Assembly: GCA_022495995.1 (NCBI GenBank)
Contig: JAFEMH010002439.1
Coordinates: 1 to 64,000, forward strand
Direction: 5' to 3'
Length of the DNA: 64,000 nucleotides
Origin: Adenophora triphylla var. japonica
Lineage: Eukaryota; Streptophyta; Magnoliopsida; Asterales; Campanulaceae
The notes under the pieces were generated by a model. The model ran no database searches. It saw nothing but the letters and a program-made list of their open reading frames with translations, and was not told where the DNA came from. Below are positions 1 through 12,480 of the stretch, in pieces. How positions within the stretch are numbered: the stretch's first letter is position 1; each line of letters starts with the position of its first letter. The position numbers and the translations under genes were made by a program.

Positions 1-1640
1 GATCGGCCTAATAGGGACAGAATGCGGAGGTATTTTTGTCTGAAGGGAAAAGTTTGGTTGAGTTTGCATCTTCTTTGGTGATCGTCTCGACCTTGTAGAA
101 GTTGTTAAGCTTGTCTTCGCATTGGGACTTCTCGTAGGAAGGCTTTGGGTTAGAAGAATGCAAGAACTAGGTTTGAAATGAGAGGGTCCTTATCAAAAGG
201 CATCTAACACTTGGTAAAGAGGAAACGAAGAGGAAAGGTGTTAATTTGGTAGAGAGGGACTCAAAGGCACTGCAGTCGAGTAGGCAATAATAACGGCATT
301 TTCTTTGTTGGCGATGGTTCTAGAGGTGATGGTAAAGGCTTCGGCGGCCGTTTTCACCAAAGCTGTAGACAACGAAGGCTCTCTTCGTCCATTTTGTGGA
401 CGTTGGAGAGTCGTCTTTTGCCGAATTGTAGACATTGGGGGATGTCCTTCAAAGACTTGAAGGCATTTGAAACAAAGGCGATGTGGGTGCAGGGCCAAGA
501 TGATGTTGACTTGATGTAATGTGCGAGGCTAAGATGATGCAAGATTGAGGTATACGGATTAAGTGGTGTTCATCGAGGTATTTGAAACAAAGATGGTGCT
601 AACTTGAGACTCTTGGGGCACAAGGTGGTGATGTGGAGATGAAGGTCTGTGCGATCATTTGGGGCGATCTTGTTGAAGTCATTGGAGTGCATTACGCTTA
701 CGTAGGAGACCATCGCTTCTTTGCCCGGAGAGGCTTCGGGTAGTGATGGAAGCTTGGTCTTTCGTGCTTGAATTTGCTACATTCCTGTTAGTAGAGAGGA
801 CAAAATGCACATATGACATTCACGATGATGGATGCATGCATAGAACTAAAATGATTCGCAATCGCTTAGTTTTTTTTTTTTTTTTTTTTTTTTTGATTCG
901 TGTTTTGCATGCTACATGACCCACACAGGAGATTTTTTGTGGGGATGCGTGTAGGTGAGAAAGGAGTTTGTATGTGTTGTGTACTTTTTGGGACAAGCTT
1001 TAGCGAGGTGGGGTGATATCCTTTGGAAATCGCGGACTGAATTCCGCATGTCGTTGATGAGGTCTTGTTGTAGGTCGGACGGTATGCATGCGGGCCTCAA
1101 TTTTGGTCTTGAAATGAAGTTGGATTTGAACCGGGTCTCGATTGAAATTTTCTTTTCGGTCTCGGATGTTTGAAGACGATCTTGTGACGGGCTCTAGGAA
1201 TCAAAGTATGTTGATATGAATGAACCCTCTTTCACATAAATTTGGAGAATGACTTGGCGAAATGCTGATATGAGGAGAGGTTCCCAATTTTCAACCTCGA
1301 TGATGCGAGGGGAGTTGCCATATACTGAGGATTCTAAAGCGACACTCCAAAGATAGTTGTTGGGGTGACTAGACCTTTCTTCGAAAATAGGTGTGACTTG
1401 AGAAAGCCCCATTCAGGAAACAACATGGCGAAAGCCACGCAGAAGCTTTCTATGAATGATTTGATGAAGCCGGAGTTCGACAAAGCGTCACGACGAGGTC
1501 CAATTAATGGTTTGGCCCCTTAAAAGCGACATGCGATGAAGTACGAAGCCGATCGATCAACGTGAGAGACCTCGAGGTGAAGTTGATGTGACTCGGATTC
1601 ATTGCGGCATTACGTCATGAAGTGAGAAACCCATCTTTGA
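1..1640 (-). other. Element A 3' internal non-coding region
   Basis: No credible coding sequence. Positions 40-140 match B near 35310-35410, 904-1060 match B near 36050-36180, and 1255-1400 match B near 36390-36520. A T-run of about 24 lies at 870-894. The open frames here are short and not shared with B, so I treat them as chance. Confidence 0.6.
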
Positions 1641-4060
1641 TAACAATTATGCAACTAGAATCACTCCCTTCGAAGGGTGTCTTCCGTATGGGAATTTGTT
1701 AGCCATAGTGGCGCTTGGCTTGTTCATGGCTTCAATCATATTCACCACATGGTTTTCTAGGGAATGGATTGTTGAGCGTATTGGGCCCTTAGGGTATCTC
1801 AAACTCACCCTTTTCGATCGGTTCTCACACCGCCCTTTTCGGGAGCATGCAATTATTAGTAACGTGCCCGTGATACTAGTGGGAAGCACGAGTTTAGTTG
1901 TGTCCAAAAGGACATCGGGATCCGTGGGGCGATGGTTTGTCCAAAGGTGCAGTGGAGACCTTCCTTCTGAGTCTCTCGAAAGACTTCGCTCGGAGGCATT
2001 AGAAATCTTCAAGCTTAAGGCTCCGCGGCTTGGGCACATCACCTTTCCTTGGCACGAAAGGAGTGGCATTGTTGCAATCTGGCCCGCATAGTTAATTGCT
2101 TCCTTGCCTTTTGGAGTAGGACGGGAGGCTGGATTAGAGCGAAGCTTGGTACCGATAAGTAGGAGCGTGGCTTCTTTGTTGGTCAAACTTTAGCCCCAGG
2201 ACCATGATCGCACGCAGATCTGGATAGGGAAGTTGCGAGGGACTTTCTCAAATGAGGCTTCCGAGCATGATTGAAAGATGTCCAATTGTTCCTCATTAGA
2301 AGGAGGGTTGGCCATTTTACTCAACTTGAGGTTTCAACGCTTGTAAAAGTCATAGATATTCTCCTACGGAAAGCTTATTTACCTTGTTGTGCTGCGGGTC
2401 AACTCTATTTGTCTCCCATTCCAGATTAGCTTTGTATTTCTCGGTGAAAAGCGTTGGTGATACGTTCCCAAGTAGCCCCGAACTTGGGTTTCAACCGAAA
2501 GAACCACTTTAGATGCCCCTAGTTTTAAGGAGAGATTGAAGTAGTCAGCCGATTGCTGGTTTGTGTATCCTTTGGCTTTGTAGGTGTCAAGGTGGATCTT
2601 GGGACAGGCAGCCCCATCAAACAGTTAGGCATCACGAACTTGTGCGGTAGAGGCATAATGGAATCAGGATCTGCGGGCCGGATGGCGGCCCTCTTTCCTG
2701 TCAGCTCGGTGACCTGCGCTTTCATTTCCTTATGTTATTCCATGAACCAGGCCGAATGAGGGTCCAGTGGCGGAGCCAGAGTGTTCAAGCCGGTGATCGT
2801 GCTGGAGAGAGGTTACCATTGGCGGCACACTGGTGGAAAGGATGGCCGGGCACAGGGGCGTAGGTGTAAGCACGCCCTTGGCCTAAATTACCACAGGGAG
2901 TGTAAGTATGAGCACAGGCATAAGGATAGAATCCGGCGGCACATTGCGATTCCCAATGGGTAAGGAGGGTGGTGGGAGACCAGAAGTGGTCAGGTAGCTT
3001 GGTTTCCCAGGGTGAGACTCATAGGGAAACTTAAATACGAGTTATGGCCCTTGGTTGTTGAACTGCATGCATGCCTGACTGGGGTGATGGTGTATAAGCA
3101 GGAATACTTGTGGTCCCATTGATTCTGATGAGACGGGGATGGGGGTTTGCTGGCCCATAGGGCCTTGAGTGAGGAATGGTTTTGTGGAGGCTAGTGAGGC
3201 ACTGAGTTGTCGGGCCAGTACTGTCTTGAGGAGGGACACGATTGTTGTCCTAAAGCAAAGCGTGGTGGCGGCATTCCAAAGCTGATGATGCGGCACAGAA
3301 CTCTTGTTGTGAAGGCCCATCTTGATGCATGCCGGGACGTGAAGGGATCCCAACTTGTTGTGGTATTTCGAGGTGTCCCCAACCATGGGAGGGACATTTC
3401 ATGCGGCTTTGTCCCCAGAGGGAGGACAAAGCGGCTTGTCCGTCGGATTTGTGCGGGGCCAGGATGTGGGCGAGGAGCTAGTGGTGGCATTCACGGTGTA
3501 GTACGGGCGGCGAGAGTGGAATTAGGGGTTCTCTTTGTCTCGTGGAGGCGATCATGAAGGGATTTCGTGAGACTTGTGCGAGTGTCGGGGATTAGGCTAA
3601 TCTTGAAGCCAGGTTGCTTTGTTGAGGCATTCCAAAGCTGCTGGGCTGAGAAGTTCAAGCCCGATCCATAGTTGACCGCCGTCCCAAACCCAAGAAGTCA
3701 TACCAAGGCGATGTGCGAAAGCCCACGGCGATGCATGCATACCGAAGTGCCGAGGCATACCAAGCTAATGCGACATACCGAGGCGACCCCAAGCGCATTG
3801 AGGCACACCATACGCCCAAATCGGGTGAATTCAATTTGTTTTACCCAAGCGGCATCCCAGGCCCAGGCGCGAATGTATACCGGACCAGAGGCTTAAAGGA
3901 TGGGCGATTCACGGAGTTGAGAAGAGTGTAACCCGAGGAAGGTGGTGGCATTCGACGGTAGTGCTATCGCGGCCAAGATAGGGATGGGGATCCTCTTCCT
4001 CTTCTCACGGTGAAAGTCCCATCGGGGTTGAGGGCGATCGTTAAATGATCTTGAAACTTC
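1640..4060 (-). pseudogene. Second gag-related block in element A (decayed)
   Basis: This 2.4-kb block is absent from the matching place in B (near 36530). Read on the minus strand it resembles a Tat gag. Near 4030-3990 is a peptide of the type TIALNPDGTFTV, parallel to the gag N-terminus of A and B (AIVRNPNETFTV near 8300). A proline-rich stretch lies at 3040-3560. Near 2700-2530 is a PLPHKFVMPNC-type segment, as in the Tat gag core, and near 1740 a VNMIE segment typical of the gag C-terminal part. Frames are broken many times. It could be an internal duplication or a remnant of another element inserted in A; I cannot tell which. Confidence 0.45.
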
Positions 4061-6400
4061 ATTCGATTGAGTACAAGAAGGGTTCTATGGATTTGAATTC
4101 CACTTTTAGCCATGACATCATGCGAATCCACAGTTACGGTTAAAATTTCATCCTCGACCTTGGACATCAAAGAAGCGCACTTGACAAGCTCATGACCAAT
4201 ATGGCGATCGGTATCCATTTGCTTGGTGAAGCCTTGGTGCGAAGAGATGTGTTGGCGAAGTCTCGATTTTGAAGAAGCGACTTGGTAAAGCCTCGGCCTC
4301 ATGATTGTGAATCGACACAATTAGAGAGGCTTCAACACAGTAGGCATTGCGGGCGATGCTTGAAATGAGTCTAAACAGACCCAACCCATCTTGTAGCAAA
4401 GTGAAGAACCAACGTGGACCGGCGTGACCCAGAGAAGCCCCCTCTAAAGAAAGTCACTCCCTTAAAAAGTACGGTGCGGCTCTAATGCAAATTGAATTGT
4501 CATGTAGCAAAAGGGGCAACCCATCCTTCTATATTCACTTTATTATTTTCTTTAGTCAATTAGTCAACCGGAAGAAAATGTAAAGAAAGACAATTTAGAG
4601 ATGTATACTGCGGGGGCATATTTTGAAAAGTGGGGACAAATCCCCGATTTGTATTATTTGATGGCCTCATTTGATGAAGGCACAAAAGAACTCGCTTTGG
4701 GTTTGACTCTTTTGAGAGAGCATAAGTGTAGAAAGGTTTGTAAAAGTGTATGGAAGCCCCTGCTGACAGAAAATCAGCGTTTAGTTCTATTTTTCCTGTA
4801 ATGTAGAAAAAGAAGACTTGTCGAGACATCTGAAAACATGTTTTATTCAAAATGATCACAAAATTGCTTAAAACCCTTTATTAATGTTCGGGTTATTCAA
4901 CCCCTAATCTCGATATGAACAAACATTTTGATTAATCATGAGGAGAAAGTCGACCAATACCAAGAGTCAAAGTTGGCGAATGGTGAAGAGGGATTGTGCA
5001 TAGGAGAGGCCATTGATGAGACCGAATTTTCTGGGATTTGAATGTGTTTATGACCGGACCATTTCTGGTTGCCTACGTTCCCCTTAATATAAGGAGCTCA
5101 GGTCGCCGTAGTTCGGGCTTGAACTGTGTTTGGCTTTGGGAAAGGGTATGAACATTTGTGGTCCATTTGGTGAAAAAGGCTCGGATGGGAAGCTTGGATG
5201 ATAAGGTACGGGCCTTGAGATGTTCATTGACAAGTCGTTTTTGACGGCTTCTTAGTGATTTCATTGCTTCTTGATCATCATCTTTCATTGGGGGAGAAAG
5301 AATTTGAATACAGCTTGAGGGCTTATGGTATGCTTCTGCCTTTGCTTTGACTGTTCCCTTGTAGTCGACAACTTCCGTTCTTCGAGCTTTAAATTTGCCC
5401 ATCTGTCAAGTTTGTGATTGGCGGTGCTGGATCCTTGGCCTTTTTTTTTTTTTTAAGCTTTTGCTTGAATTTTTTTTTTTGAAGCACATGAGGGCGAAGA
5501 CAAGCCCCAACTTGAACTTTCTTGATGTGCACGAAGGTGAAGGCAAGCCCCTGAGTTTTTGTCGACATGGGGTAAATCTTACGATCTTTGAGTGACCTTT
5601 TGTTGTTCTTTGATCTTTGCCTTAGTCGTTGACTTGGTCAAGGTGATGATGGGGACATGTTTTGGAAAGTGTATGGCTTGATGGAGGCCTTTGTGAGGTA
5701 AGGAAAGTGTATAGGGAGAGCATTAGTTGACTTTCTCGCACCAATTAATTAAAATCTTAATCATTTCCGAGATTACTTGTTGAAGCAATGCGAGTGATTA
5801 TTTAAAATAAAACCATTTCATTAAATGTAATGTAGGTGTGCAAATAATGTCTCAAGTCTAGCAAGAAAAGAAAAAGACTCTTTTATAGAAAATTTAACTA
5901 CAATGTCCAAGGAGGACTTAATTGAACGAAGAAAGTGTTAGAACCTACGAAGGTTGACTAAAAGACTGTTTTAATATTAAAGGATGGGTAGCCCCTAGTC
6001 TAGCTACTCTTTGTTGTTGGACCACGTCTCTACCCATCAGCATTGGAAGCAAATTCCTCATGAGGCTATGACAGACTATGCTCGCCTTTGGTAACTTCAG
6101 GAATTCCTCGCTCACCGGCCCTGATGGTTGCCTTATCTGCCATCAGATTATCATCCTCCCATTTACCCTTGGCGTCAGTTGTGAATTTATCGGAGGGTGA
6201 GAGTTCAAAGCATTTCACCAAATCTGGCTTTGCCACGGTCACATGCTTGTTGCAGTCAAACCAGCCATTTTCAACATTTGTTGCGACTAAATCATTTGGC
6301 TTGCCAAAGTCTATTGAATTCACAAAGCTTGAATCATAAAACTCAATCATGTTTACACTCGTGTTGTTTGGGAAATGATCATTGGCAGGGTTGAGATCCT
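4060..6400 (-). other. Element A internal region with blocks conserved in B and C
   Basis: No gene is supported. Two stretches are nearly the same in A, B (minus) and C (plus): 4560-4870 with B 36840-37140 and C 27150-27450, and 5640-6010 with B 38640-38890 and C 26041-26400. The first contains a small dyad (CTGA..TCAG) and is open on both strands. The second contains a TATA-like CTATAAAAGAG. Conservation among copies with ruined gag frames suggests a non-protein role, but this is inference. Confidence 0.5.
5068..5117 (-). other. Conserved CTACG/CGTAG hairpin, type I (element A)
   Basis: In element sense the order is GAACTACG, a spacer with CCTGAG, an inner stem CCTTA/TAAGG, then GAACGTAGGCAACC. 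Outer stem CTACG/CGTAG is perfect. It is one of 13 copies in the window; the inner stem differs from the copies in B, C and H by paired changes. Confidence 0.7.
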
Positions 6401-8600
6401 TTGAGGCACTTTTCGAGTTTGCCCTTCTTAATTAACCCCGAATTGCCTTTCTCAAAGGCATGCGGTTATCGGTTATATGGCCGTGATGCGAGTGGAAAGC
6501 ACAATGCTTAGTTGTGTCCAAAGGGATTTTGGGATCCTTGGGGCGATAGTTTCTTATGGGTTCGGAGACCACTGCTTTAGCAAGCTATTTAAAACTTTGC
6601 TTAAGGGAACACCCCAAATCCTCGGGATGTGGTTTCTCCTTTGGGGAGAATAAACTCTTAGTGCTCTTTAATTCGAGATTTGGTCATTGACTTGGTCACC
6701 ATTACGAACGAGGATTTGCCGGTTTTGGTCCGTTGGGGCGCTCGAAGCTTGCCCGCTTCGATTAACCCTTGAACCGCTCTCTTCAAGGCGTGCGGATCGT
6801 CGGTCGTGTGGCCATAATGATTATGGAAGGCGCGGTGCTTACTCACGTCAGAGGGTGCATTTGAGCTCCTTGGATGGTAGTCCACGAGAGTCTCCAAAGG
6901 CCTTCCTTTACTAAACCCTTGAAAATTAAGCCCGTGGGCATCCCAGAAATCATCAAAATGTTCTCGTTGCCTTAGAGGAACACCATTTCTTGGTTGCTTT
7001 TGGATGCCGTCAATTATACACAATGCCTTCTTTCCTTTCTTGGATGTTGCGGCCGTGTTGGAAGGGTAAGGTTTATAGCGGTGAGACATGTTCGAGACCG
7101 TAGTGCTTCCCGTGCGCGAACCCTTTTGATGTAACCATCGATGTAAGCGTCGAGATTTGACTTTTGGAAAAACTCATTCGTGTCGGATACACAAGATTGG
7201 TATGGTGAGATGACTGAGAGTCGGCGATCATCGATACTCTTGTTGCTAGGCTTTTCTTGTATTTTCTTAATTGGTTCTACCAATAATCCATTAGACGAGT
7301 CAATAGGAACACTAGGGCTGCACGACCCCGCCACAAGATTGGCATTAGCAAACGAAACCACGGTAGGAAGTACTGCGGTGGGAGGAATGACAGTTTGAGA
7401 ATTAAAAGCGTGACCAGTAACCCTCCTCATAAGTCGGACTTGAAGCACGAGAATATGGGACCCATTTGGATTGGGGGTGGTGAGACTTATAAGGGGCCTC
7501 ATAAGGCACAGTAGTTGCCGAAGATGAGGATATATGGCTCGTAATGGGTGGATACACAGGAGTAGTGAGTGCGGATCCAAAAGGCTGAAGATATGAGATT
7601 TGAGGCATCGTAACAGTAGGGGCCGAACGTGCCTTGACCACGCTAGGAACGTGACTACAAGGGTAATGTGCATCTTGTACTTGATGGCAGGAGCGGCTTG
7701 CGTAATAGCCAGGGTGGAGAATTTGATGAGGAGCATTTGACCTTGTCGGACTTCCCAACCGGAGGGCGGGGTAGAGCCTGGAGGATGTTCTGAATACGGT
7801 AAACCTGATGAAGTGGTGATAAAAGCCTGGTGGCCCATGTGAGCTTGCAGTATCATAGGGGCAAGTGTGCTTCGAGAATTGGAGGAAGCAAGCTGGCCCC
7901 CTCCGAACCATGGAGCCTGAGAAGCGAACTGACCCAAAATGGCTTGCGGAGCCATGTCAAACTGCTGGGCTTGAGAAGTTGCGAAACGGCCCATTCAGAG
8001 ATGATGGCCGAAACCAGGTGATGTTGTGAAGTAGTAAAGCGGCCCCTTCCAAGGCTGCGGGGCGGAAACGGATGGATTGAAACCCAAAGGTGGCGAGAGG
8101 CAGGGGAAGTTGACCAAGATCGGACTGTTGAGGAGTATCGATACGATGAGGCGAGAGATAGGCTGAGTGATAGGCTGGGGGATGCGTGGCCGATTATTAG
8201 TTTCACACGAAAGGGAGCATGGCATTTGACGGTAGTTGGCATGCCCGGGAGGGTAGTTAGCTTCAATCTCCGCATCAACCGTAAAGGTTTCATTAGGGTT
8301 GCGAACAATTGCTAGTCCACAGGTTCGACCCTTTCCAATAATTGGCCCGATACGAGCCTCTTGATGTTGTCTTATACATTCCGGCATCGATTCCAGCGTT
8401 CGGCATTTTACGGATTTTTGGGGTGCGGAGTTGTACGTCCCCCACCGTTCTCCTACGAGTTGGCCATTTTGAAACTACGAGTTGAAGCGAAAGGAGGGAA
8501 CCGATGAAGTATACGACTCCGGAATAGGCCCGAAATTTGAACAAACGATGACCCGGGGTCTTGATCCAAACTTTGCTTACTATGGAAGGCACAAAAGGGT
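6400..8600 (-). pseudogene. gag: Element A gag region, decayed
   Basis: Gag is the structural protein of the retrotransposon particle. On the minus strand the order is an N-terminal segment with an AIVRNPNETFTV core (about 8330-8260), a long proline/serine/glutamine-rich stretch (about 8200-7400), and a C-terminal part (7089-6658) starting MSHRYKPYPSN. The latter holds a zinc-knuckle-like motif, SKHRAFHNHYGHTTDDP, followed by LKRAVQGLIEAGKL. In B the same place reads CAFHDHYGHHGDNC, so both metal-binding cysteines are lost here. Several frameshifts and stops break the reading frame. The assignment rests on motif similarity to B and C and to the Tat gag family. Confidence 0.65.
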
Positions 8601-9840
8601 GTGGTTCAGACTCGGGAAAGCGAAACAGGTTGGTGTTTGGGCTTAGGGCTCATGTAACATACGATTATTCGTTCTCGTTTACTTAAAACGTGTTTTATTA
8701 AAACCTAAGCGGTTGGAAAAGATTGCTCTTCTTTTTCGCCGACTAATCTAAGTCCTGGATCAGTGGGTCCCATCACTACGCCTGCGGACCCTCAACCTGT
8801 AACCTCGAACAAGGGTTACGTAGGGCAAGCAGGTCCCACCCACCGAAAAGAAGAACGATCCTAAAGTCTGACGGGTAATCTAGTCTTAACGAGTATTCGA
8901 TGTAAATTACGGACAAAGGCGCGTCGAAGGTCAAGATCGTGTCCTAGGGCTCGACGAAAAGTCGGCATGGTTTGGACTGATAAATGTCAACAATTGATCT
9001 TGACCTGTCGTCAGTTAGGCCGTAATTAGACATGGAATAATCGTTAATACTTGATGACTCAGTGTCATGCCGGGAGTCGGTGCATAAGTTGTGCAAGTCA
9101 AAGTCGAAGTCAAGGCGCCGGTCAAGATACGGTCAAAGTACGTGATGGAAAATCGTCATGACTTCGGCGATTAGGGTCTCAGAAAAATATTGACTTGGCA
9201 TGCCGACTAAGGTTTGACTGGCAAAGTGTATACACAGACAGGGCACGACACGGACCAAACTAAAAACCAACCGGGTCTCGGACAAAGTGTGTCACGGACA
9301 AGTGCATGGTCGACACGAGGCTTCAAGGGATGTTTGGGTAGTCCCGTGCTCGCACCGAGAGGCGTAATAAGGCCAAGCGGGCTGCACTCTTTGGAATTTC
9401 CGGGTTAAGGACGTAGTGTGCAGTGTAAGGCCAAATGAAAGTAGTGTGCGGCAGTCTATCTTCTTTTTCTGAGTAAAATAGAAATTTTCACATGTGTCTT
9501 AAAGAGTATGATGCATGCAAAAAAATTTGAAAATGATTTTTTTTTTTGAAAAATTTTTTTTTTGAATTTTTTTGAAAATTTTTTTGAATTTTTTTGAAAC
9601 GAGATAAACACATAAGCACATAAGCACAAAATTCAAACGAGTTAAGGAAATGAGTCAGAGCGGTCAAGATATCGATTCTTCCGGGACGGTCAAAACAACA
9701 CGAAATGTGCAAAACCAACACACATACACACAATACAAATGGTTTCAAATACCGGGATGGAAGTTTGACCCACAAAAGCTTTTTCTTCTTTTTTTTCCTT
9801 TTTTTAAATTTTTTTTTTAAAAAATAAAGCTCATTTTCTA
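8600..9840 (-). other. Element A leader (PBS to gag)
   Basis: Untranslated leader between primer-binding site and gag. It contains degenerate copies of the GTCAAAGTCAA / CTTGACC-type repeat that is also found in the leaders of B, C, E and F. T-rich runs lie at 9537-9600 and 9780-9830. No gene seen. Confidence 0.6.
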
Positions 9841-9857
9841 TCCCCGGTGGAGTCGCC
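9841..9857 (-). other. Primer-binding site, tRNA-Arg type (element A)
   Basis: The minus strand reads GGCGACTCCACCGGGGA, three bases inside the 5' LTR. It matches the 3' end of a plant tRNA-Arg plus CCA (complement of CCCCAGTGGAGTCGCCA) with few mismatches. Confidence 0.8.
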
Positions 9858-9860
9858 CTT

Positions 9861-11742
9861 TGTGATGTACCCGATTTTCATTTTTTGAAAGATCAAATGG
9901 AGTCGCCACGCCGTTTTATTTTTAGGGCCAAAACTTTGAAAAATGCCCAAATTGAGAGATTTGAGTTCGGAGGTCACGTTACACTCCGGGAAGAACGTTA
10001 GGGTTTACAGGAATGCCTGCGTAAAAGAGTCTTCCTAGCTTAAAACCATTTGTGTGTGTGTGTGTGTTTTTGGTTAAAATAAATGCAAACTGAGAAAACT
10101 AAAAATTGAGAACTCTTTGTAAGACATTAAACAAGTCCCATGATTTTTGGTATGATTTTAGGGTTGAGTTTTAGTACTCAAAAGACTCCTTGAAGTTTGA
10201 AGACCAAATCTGCCAGAATGAAGAAGGCAGTGTACATCCGATTTTGAAATGGATTTAAGAGCTTGAAAATGTCAGAATCTGGAGAAAGTCAGAGAATTAA
10301 AGTTGTTCAAAACACCTTAAATATGGTCACTGTAGAAGACTTTTCCAATTGGACTTGATTTGAAGGGCAAAAACCCTCTGGAAATCACAGGTATGTAATC
10401 TGGATTTCCAGATAATGGAAAATTGACCTTTAGAAAATAAATTTAACGAGGGACTTGTACTTGGAGGAAAAATAAAGTAAAAATATTTATGGAATCCTCT
10501 GGATGTTGGCTATAAAAAGTATTTTATAGTCATTGCCAAATTCCAAGTTTATGTATGTCCAAAAAATTAGACAATGGACAGAGATCTTAGATAAATGCTA
10601 CTGGACAGCAACATTCTCAAGAAGGAAAACGTGATTTTTGGGGGATTTGCATCTATGTTCACTCCATTTTCATCCCTAGACTTGATTCCACTACTTTGTG
10701 TCAAGTGGTTATCATATCAATCCATCCTTGAGGGATTTATGGGGTTTAAAACATGTCCTTTGCAAATGGGAAGGGGGATTTTGTAAAGATGAAATTAAAG
10801 AGAAAAATTAACTAGAAATTTAAAGTGTGGACCATTTGAGATGGTCATTCATGGAGATGAACTCCAAAATGACCATATTAGGTCAAAACTTAAGTTAAAC
10901 TAGACATAAAGTAAATTAAAGTAAGAAAAACAAGATTAACTAGACAAGTAAAGTAAAGATGTAAATTGAACAAGATGAACAAGAAATTAAAAGAGAGTTT
11001 TAGGGTTTAAAGAAGGAGAGTTTACCATTAATGGTTTAACCCTATCTTCTTGTGTTTGTGTTTGTGTTTGAATGGATTCAAGGCTTAAGAGTGTTTAGTG
11101 TTTGTTAATAGAGTTGGTCAAAGAGAAAACAAGTAGATAACACTTAAGTCCTCTATGTTTTCTCTCTAATCCTCCTCTTTAGTGTTGATTTAAGCTTGAG
11201 CTTATGTGTTTAAGAGATATTTTGAGAGTGTTTGGTGAGTGAGATTTGGGAAAATGATTAAGAGAAAAGGGTGGCAATTAAGAAATTCCCCTTTGTTTTC
11301 TCTAATATTTTCACTAGAATCTTTGTTGTGAGTGAATTATGTTGTGCTTTGAAAATGAGGTTGTGGGGCTCTATTTATAGGCCTTTGGAGGGCAAAATGG
11401 TCCGGCGGATTGGTCATTATCATCCGCGCGGATCGTTTTGATGGCGTGCTTGTTCATTTATTCTTCTTTGCAAACTTTGGACCGGAGGAATAAATTGTTC
11501 AAACACTCGACCTCTTTTTATTATTCTGATTCTTTGTTTTCGGATTTTTACCCTTTGTGAGATTCCTTACCTTGTTTAACTCCAAATAGCAATCCCCAAC
11601 TTACCCTTGCTTAGTTAGAAAAGTTAGGGTTTGTTAGAAAAGTTAAGGTTTAGGTTAAGGATGTTAGGGTTTGGTGAGGTGTGTGAAGGCTTTTGTTAGT
11701 TTTCTAACGAAAATACTAACAACTCAAATTGGAGCACTTACA
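9861..11742 (-). repeat. 5' LTR of element A (1882 bp)
   Basis: On the plus strand it begins TGTGATGTACCC and ends GAGCACTTACA, so it is bounded by TG...CA in both readings. It is the same LTR family as B (shared GGAGTCGCCACGCC, the TG microsatellite near 10050, and the AACGAAAA inverted repeat near 11705) but clearly diverged. Short open frames inside it are not genes. Confidence 0.85.
11371..11380 (-). promoter_or_regulatory. LTR TATA box (element A)
   Basis: The minus strand reads CTATAAATAG, the same box and context (GGCCTATAAATAGAG) as in the LTRs of E and F. Likely the RNA polymerase II promoter of the element. Confidence 0.6.
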
Positions 11743-11747
11743 AAGTA

Positions 11748-12090
11748 AGGATGGAGACGGATCCCTTCATTTCATTTTCTGAAGCTGTTCCTTTAGCCTT
11801 TCTATCATTACAGAGAATTCTGTTTGAATCTAAGCCATGTCGGGTGGTCTGTTCCTTTACGTCAATGGCGGCATTGCGACCACGAAGTCTTTTACCCGGT
11901 CAAGCCACGGAAGATAACCCATCTTTCTCATCATTCGCATGGCGGGAGGTATTTTGTCGAGGTGACGGTAAGGTCGGTGCAACACACTTGCGCTTTGGAG
12001 GAGGCTACGAGAGAATCCGGTCAAGGCAAACCCTTCATCATCATGTTTGATCTCTAGTATCGGGATACCTTCTGTCTTTGGTTCCTTCCA
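11748..12090 (-). pseudogene. Post-protease linker of F with G-patch-like segment
   Basis: Minus-strand reading gives GFALTGFSRSLLQ near 12040-12000 and MRKMGYLP near 11930-11905. The second resembles the MGYxPGxGLG segment found between protease and RT in Tat polyproteins. The glycine-rich end is lost by a frameshift. A is inserted directly downstream, so RT is not visible. Assignment is by motif only. Confidence 0.45.
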
Positions 12091-12480
12091 CGGTGACAAC
12101 GTCTCAGTAGATAGTAGTAATAGTCCCATCATTCGGCGGAATTTGACGCATTGTTTCAAAGTAGAGGCTACCCCATTTATCTGGTGAATCCAAGGTTATC
12201 CCAGTAAAGCGGTGAAAGAAATGGGAATGTCGATCACTTGGAAGTCCACGTCCATGGCCTTTTTCCCAAACCACAATTTGAGAGTAGCAATCCTCAAAAC
12301 TGACCGAGCAGTGGAATCGTAGGCCTTAATAGTTTGACTGGAAGGTTTCAAATCTAAAGGCTTCAAGTCCAACAGATCCATCATTTTTGCTGGCAGGACG
12401 TTCAATGCAGACCCTCCGTCAACTAATACCCTGGGCAATCAGCGTCCTTCCAACAGGACTATGATGTAAAGGGGTTCGTT
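12090..12480 (-). pseudogene. Retroviral-type aspartic protease of F
   Basis: The protease cleaves the polyprotein during particle maturation. The minus strand reads RVLVDGGSALNVLP at 12435-12395. The Asp-Gly-Gly-Ser loop is the Tat-type variant of the catalytic DTG/DSG. It is followed by SQTIKAYD (about 12340), the FQVIDIP segment (about 12230), ALLG and, after an in-frame TAA at about 12196-12198, PWIHQINGVASTLKQCVKFR, the usual end of the Tat protease domain. A TGA lies just upstream of the active site (about 12455). The catalytic aspartate is present but the frame is broken. Confidence 0.75.

Larger units (their letters stand above)
1..11742 (-). mobile_element. Element A: Tat-lineage Ty3/gypsy element, 5' part only
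   Basis: Minus-strand element whose 5' LTR ends at 11742; the 3' end lies beyond the left edge. From right to left it holds the 5' LTR, a tRNA-Arg primer-binding site, a leader, a decayed gag region and a long non-coding 3' region. The layout is collinear with element B, and window position 1 corresponds to about 35290 in B. It was inserted into element F: F coding sequence resumes at 11743. The 5-bp duplication should read AAGTA (11743-11747), but its partner is outside the window. No pol is seen, though part of the 3' region is missing. Confidence 0.85.

Noticed and set aside
870..894. T-run as a SINE or LINE tail
   Set aside because: No adjoining body, box A/B or target duplication; similar runs occur in leaders throughout.
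1696..2091. 131-codon plus-strand frame that starts like a membrane protein
   Set aside because: It is antisense to a gag-like block and shows no homologous frame in B; likely chance.
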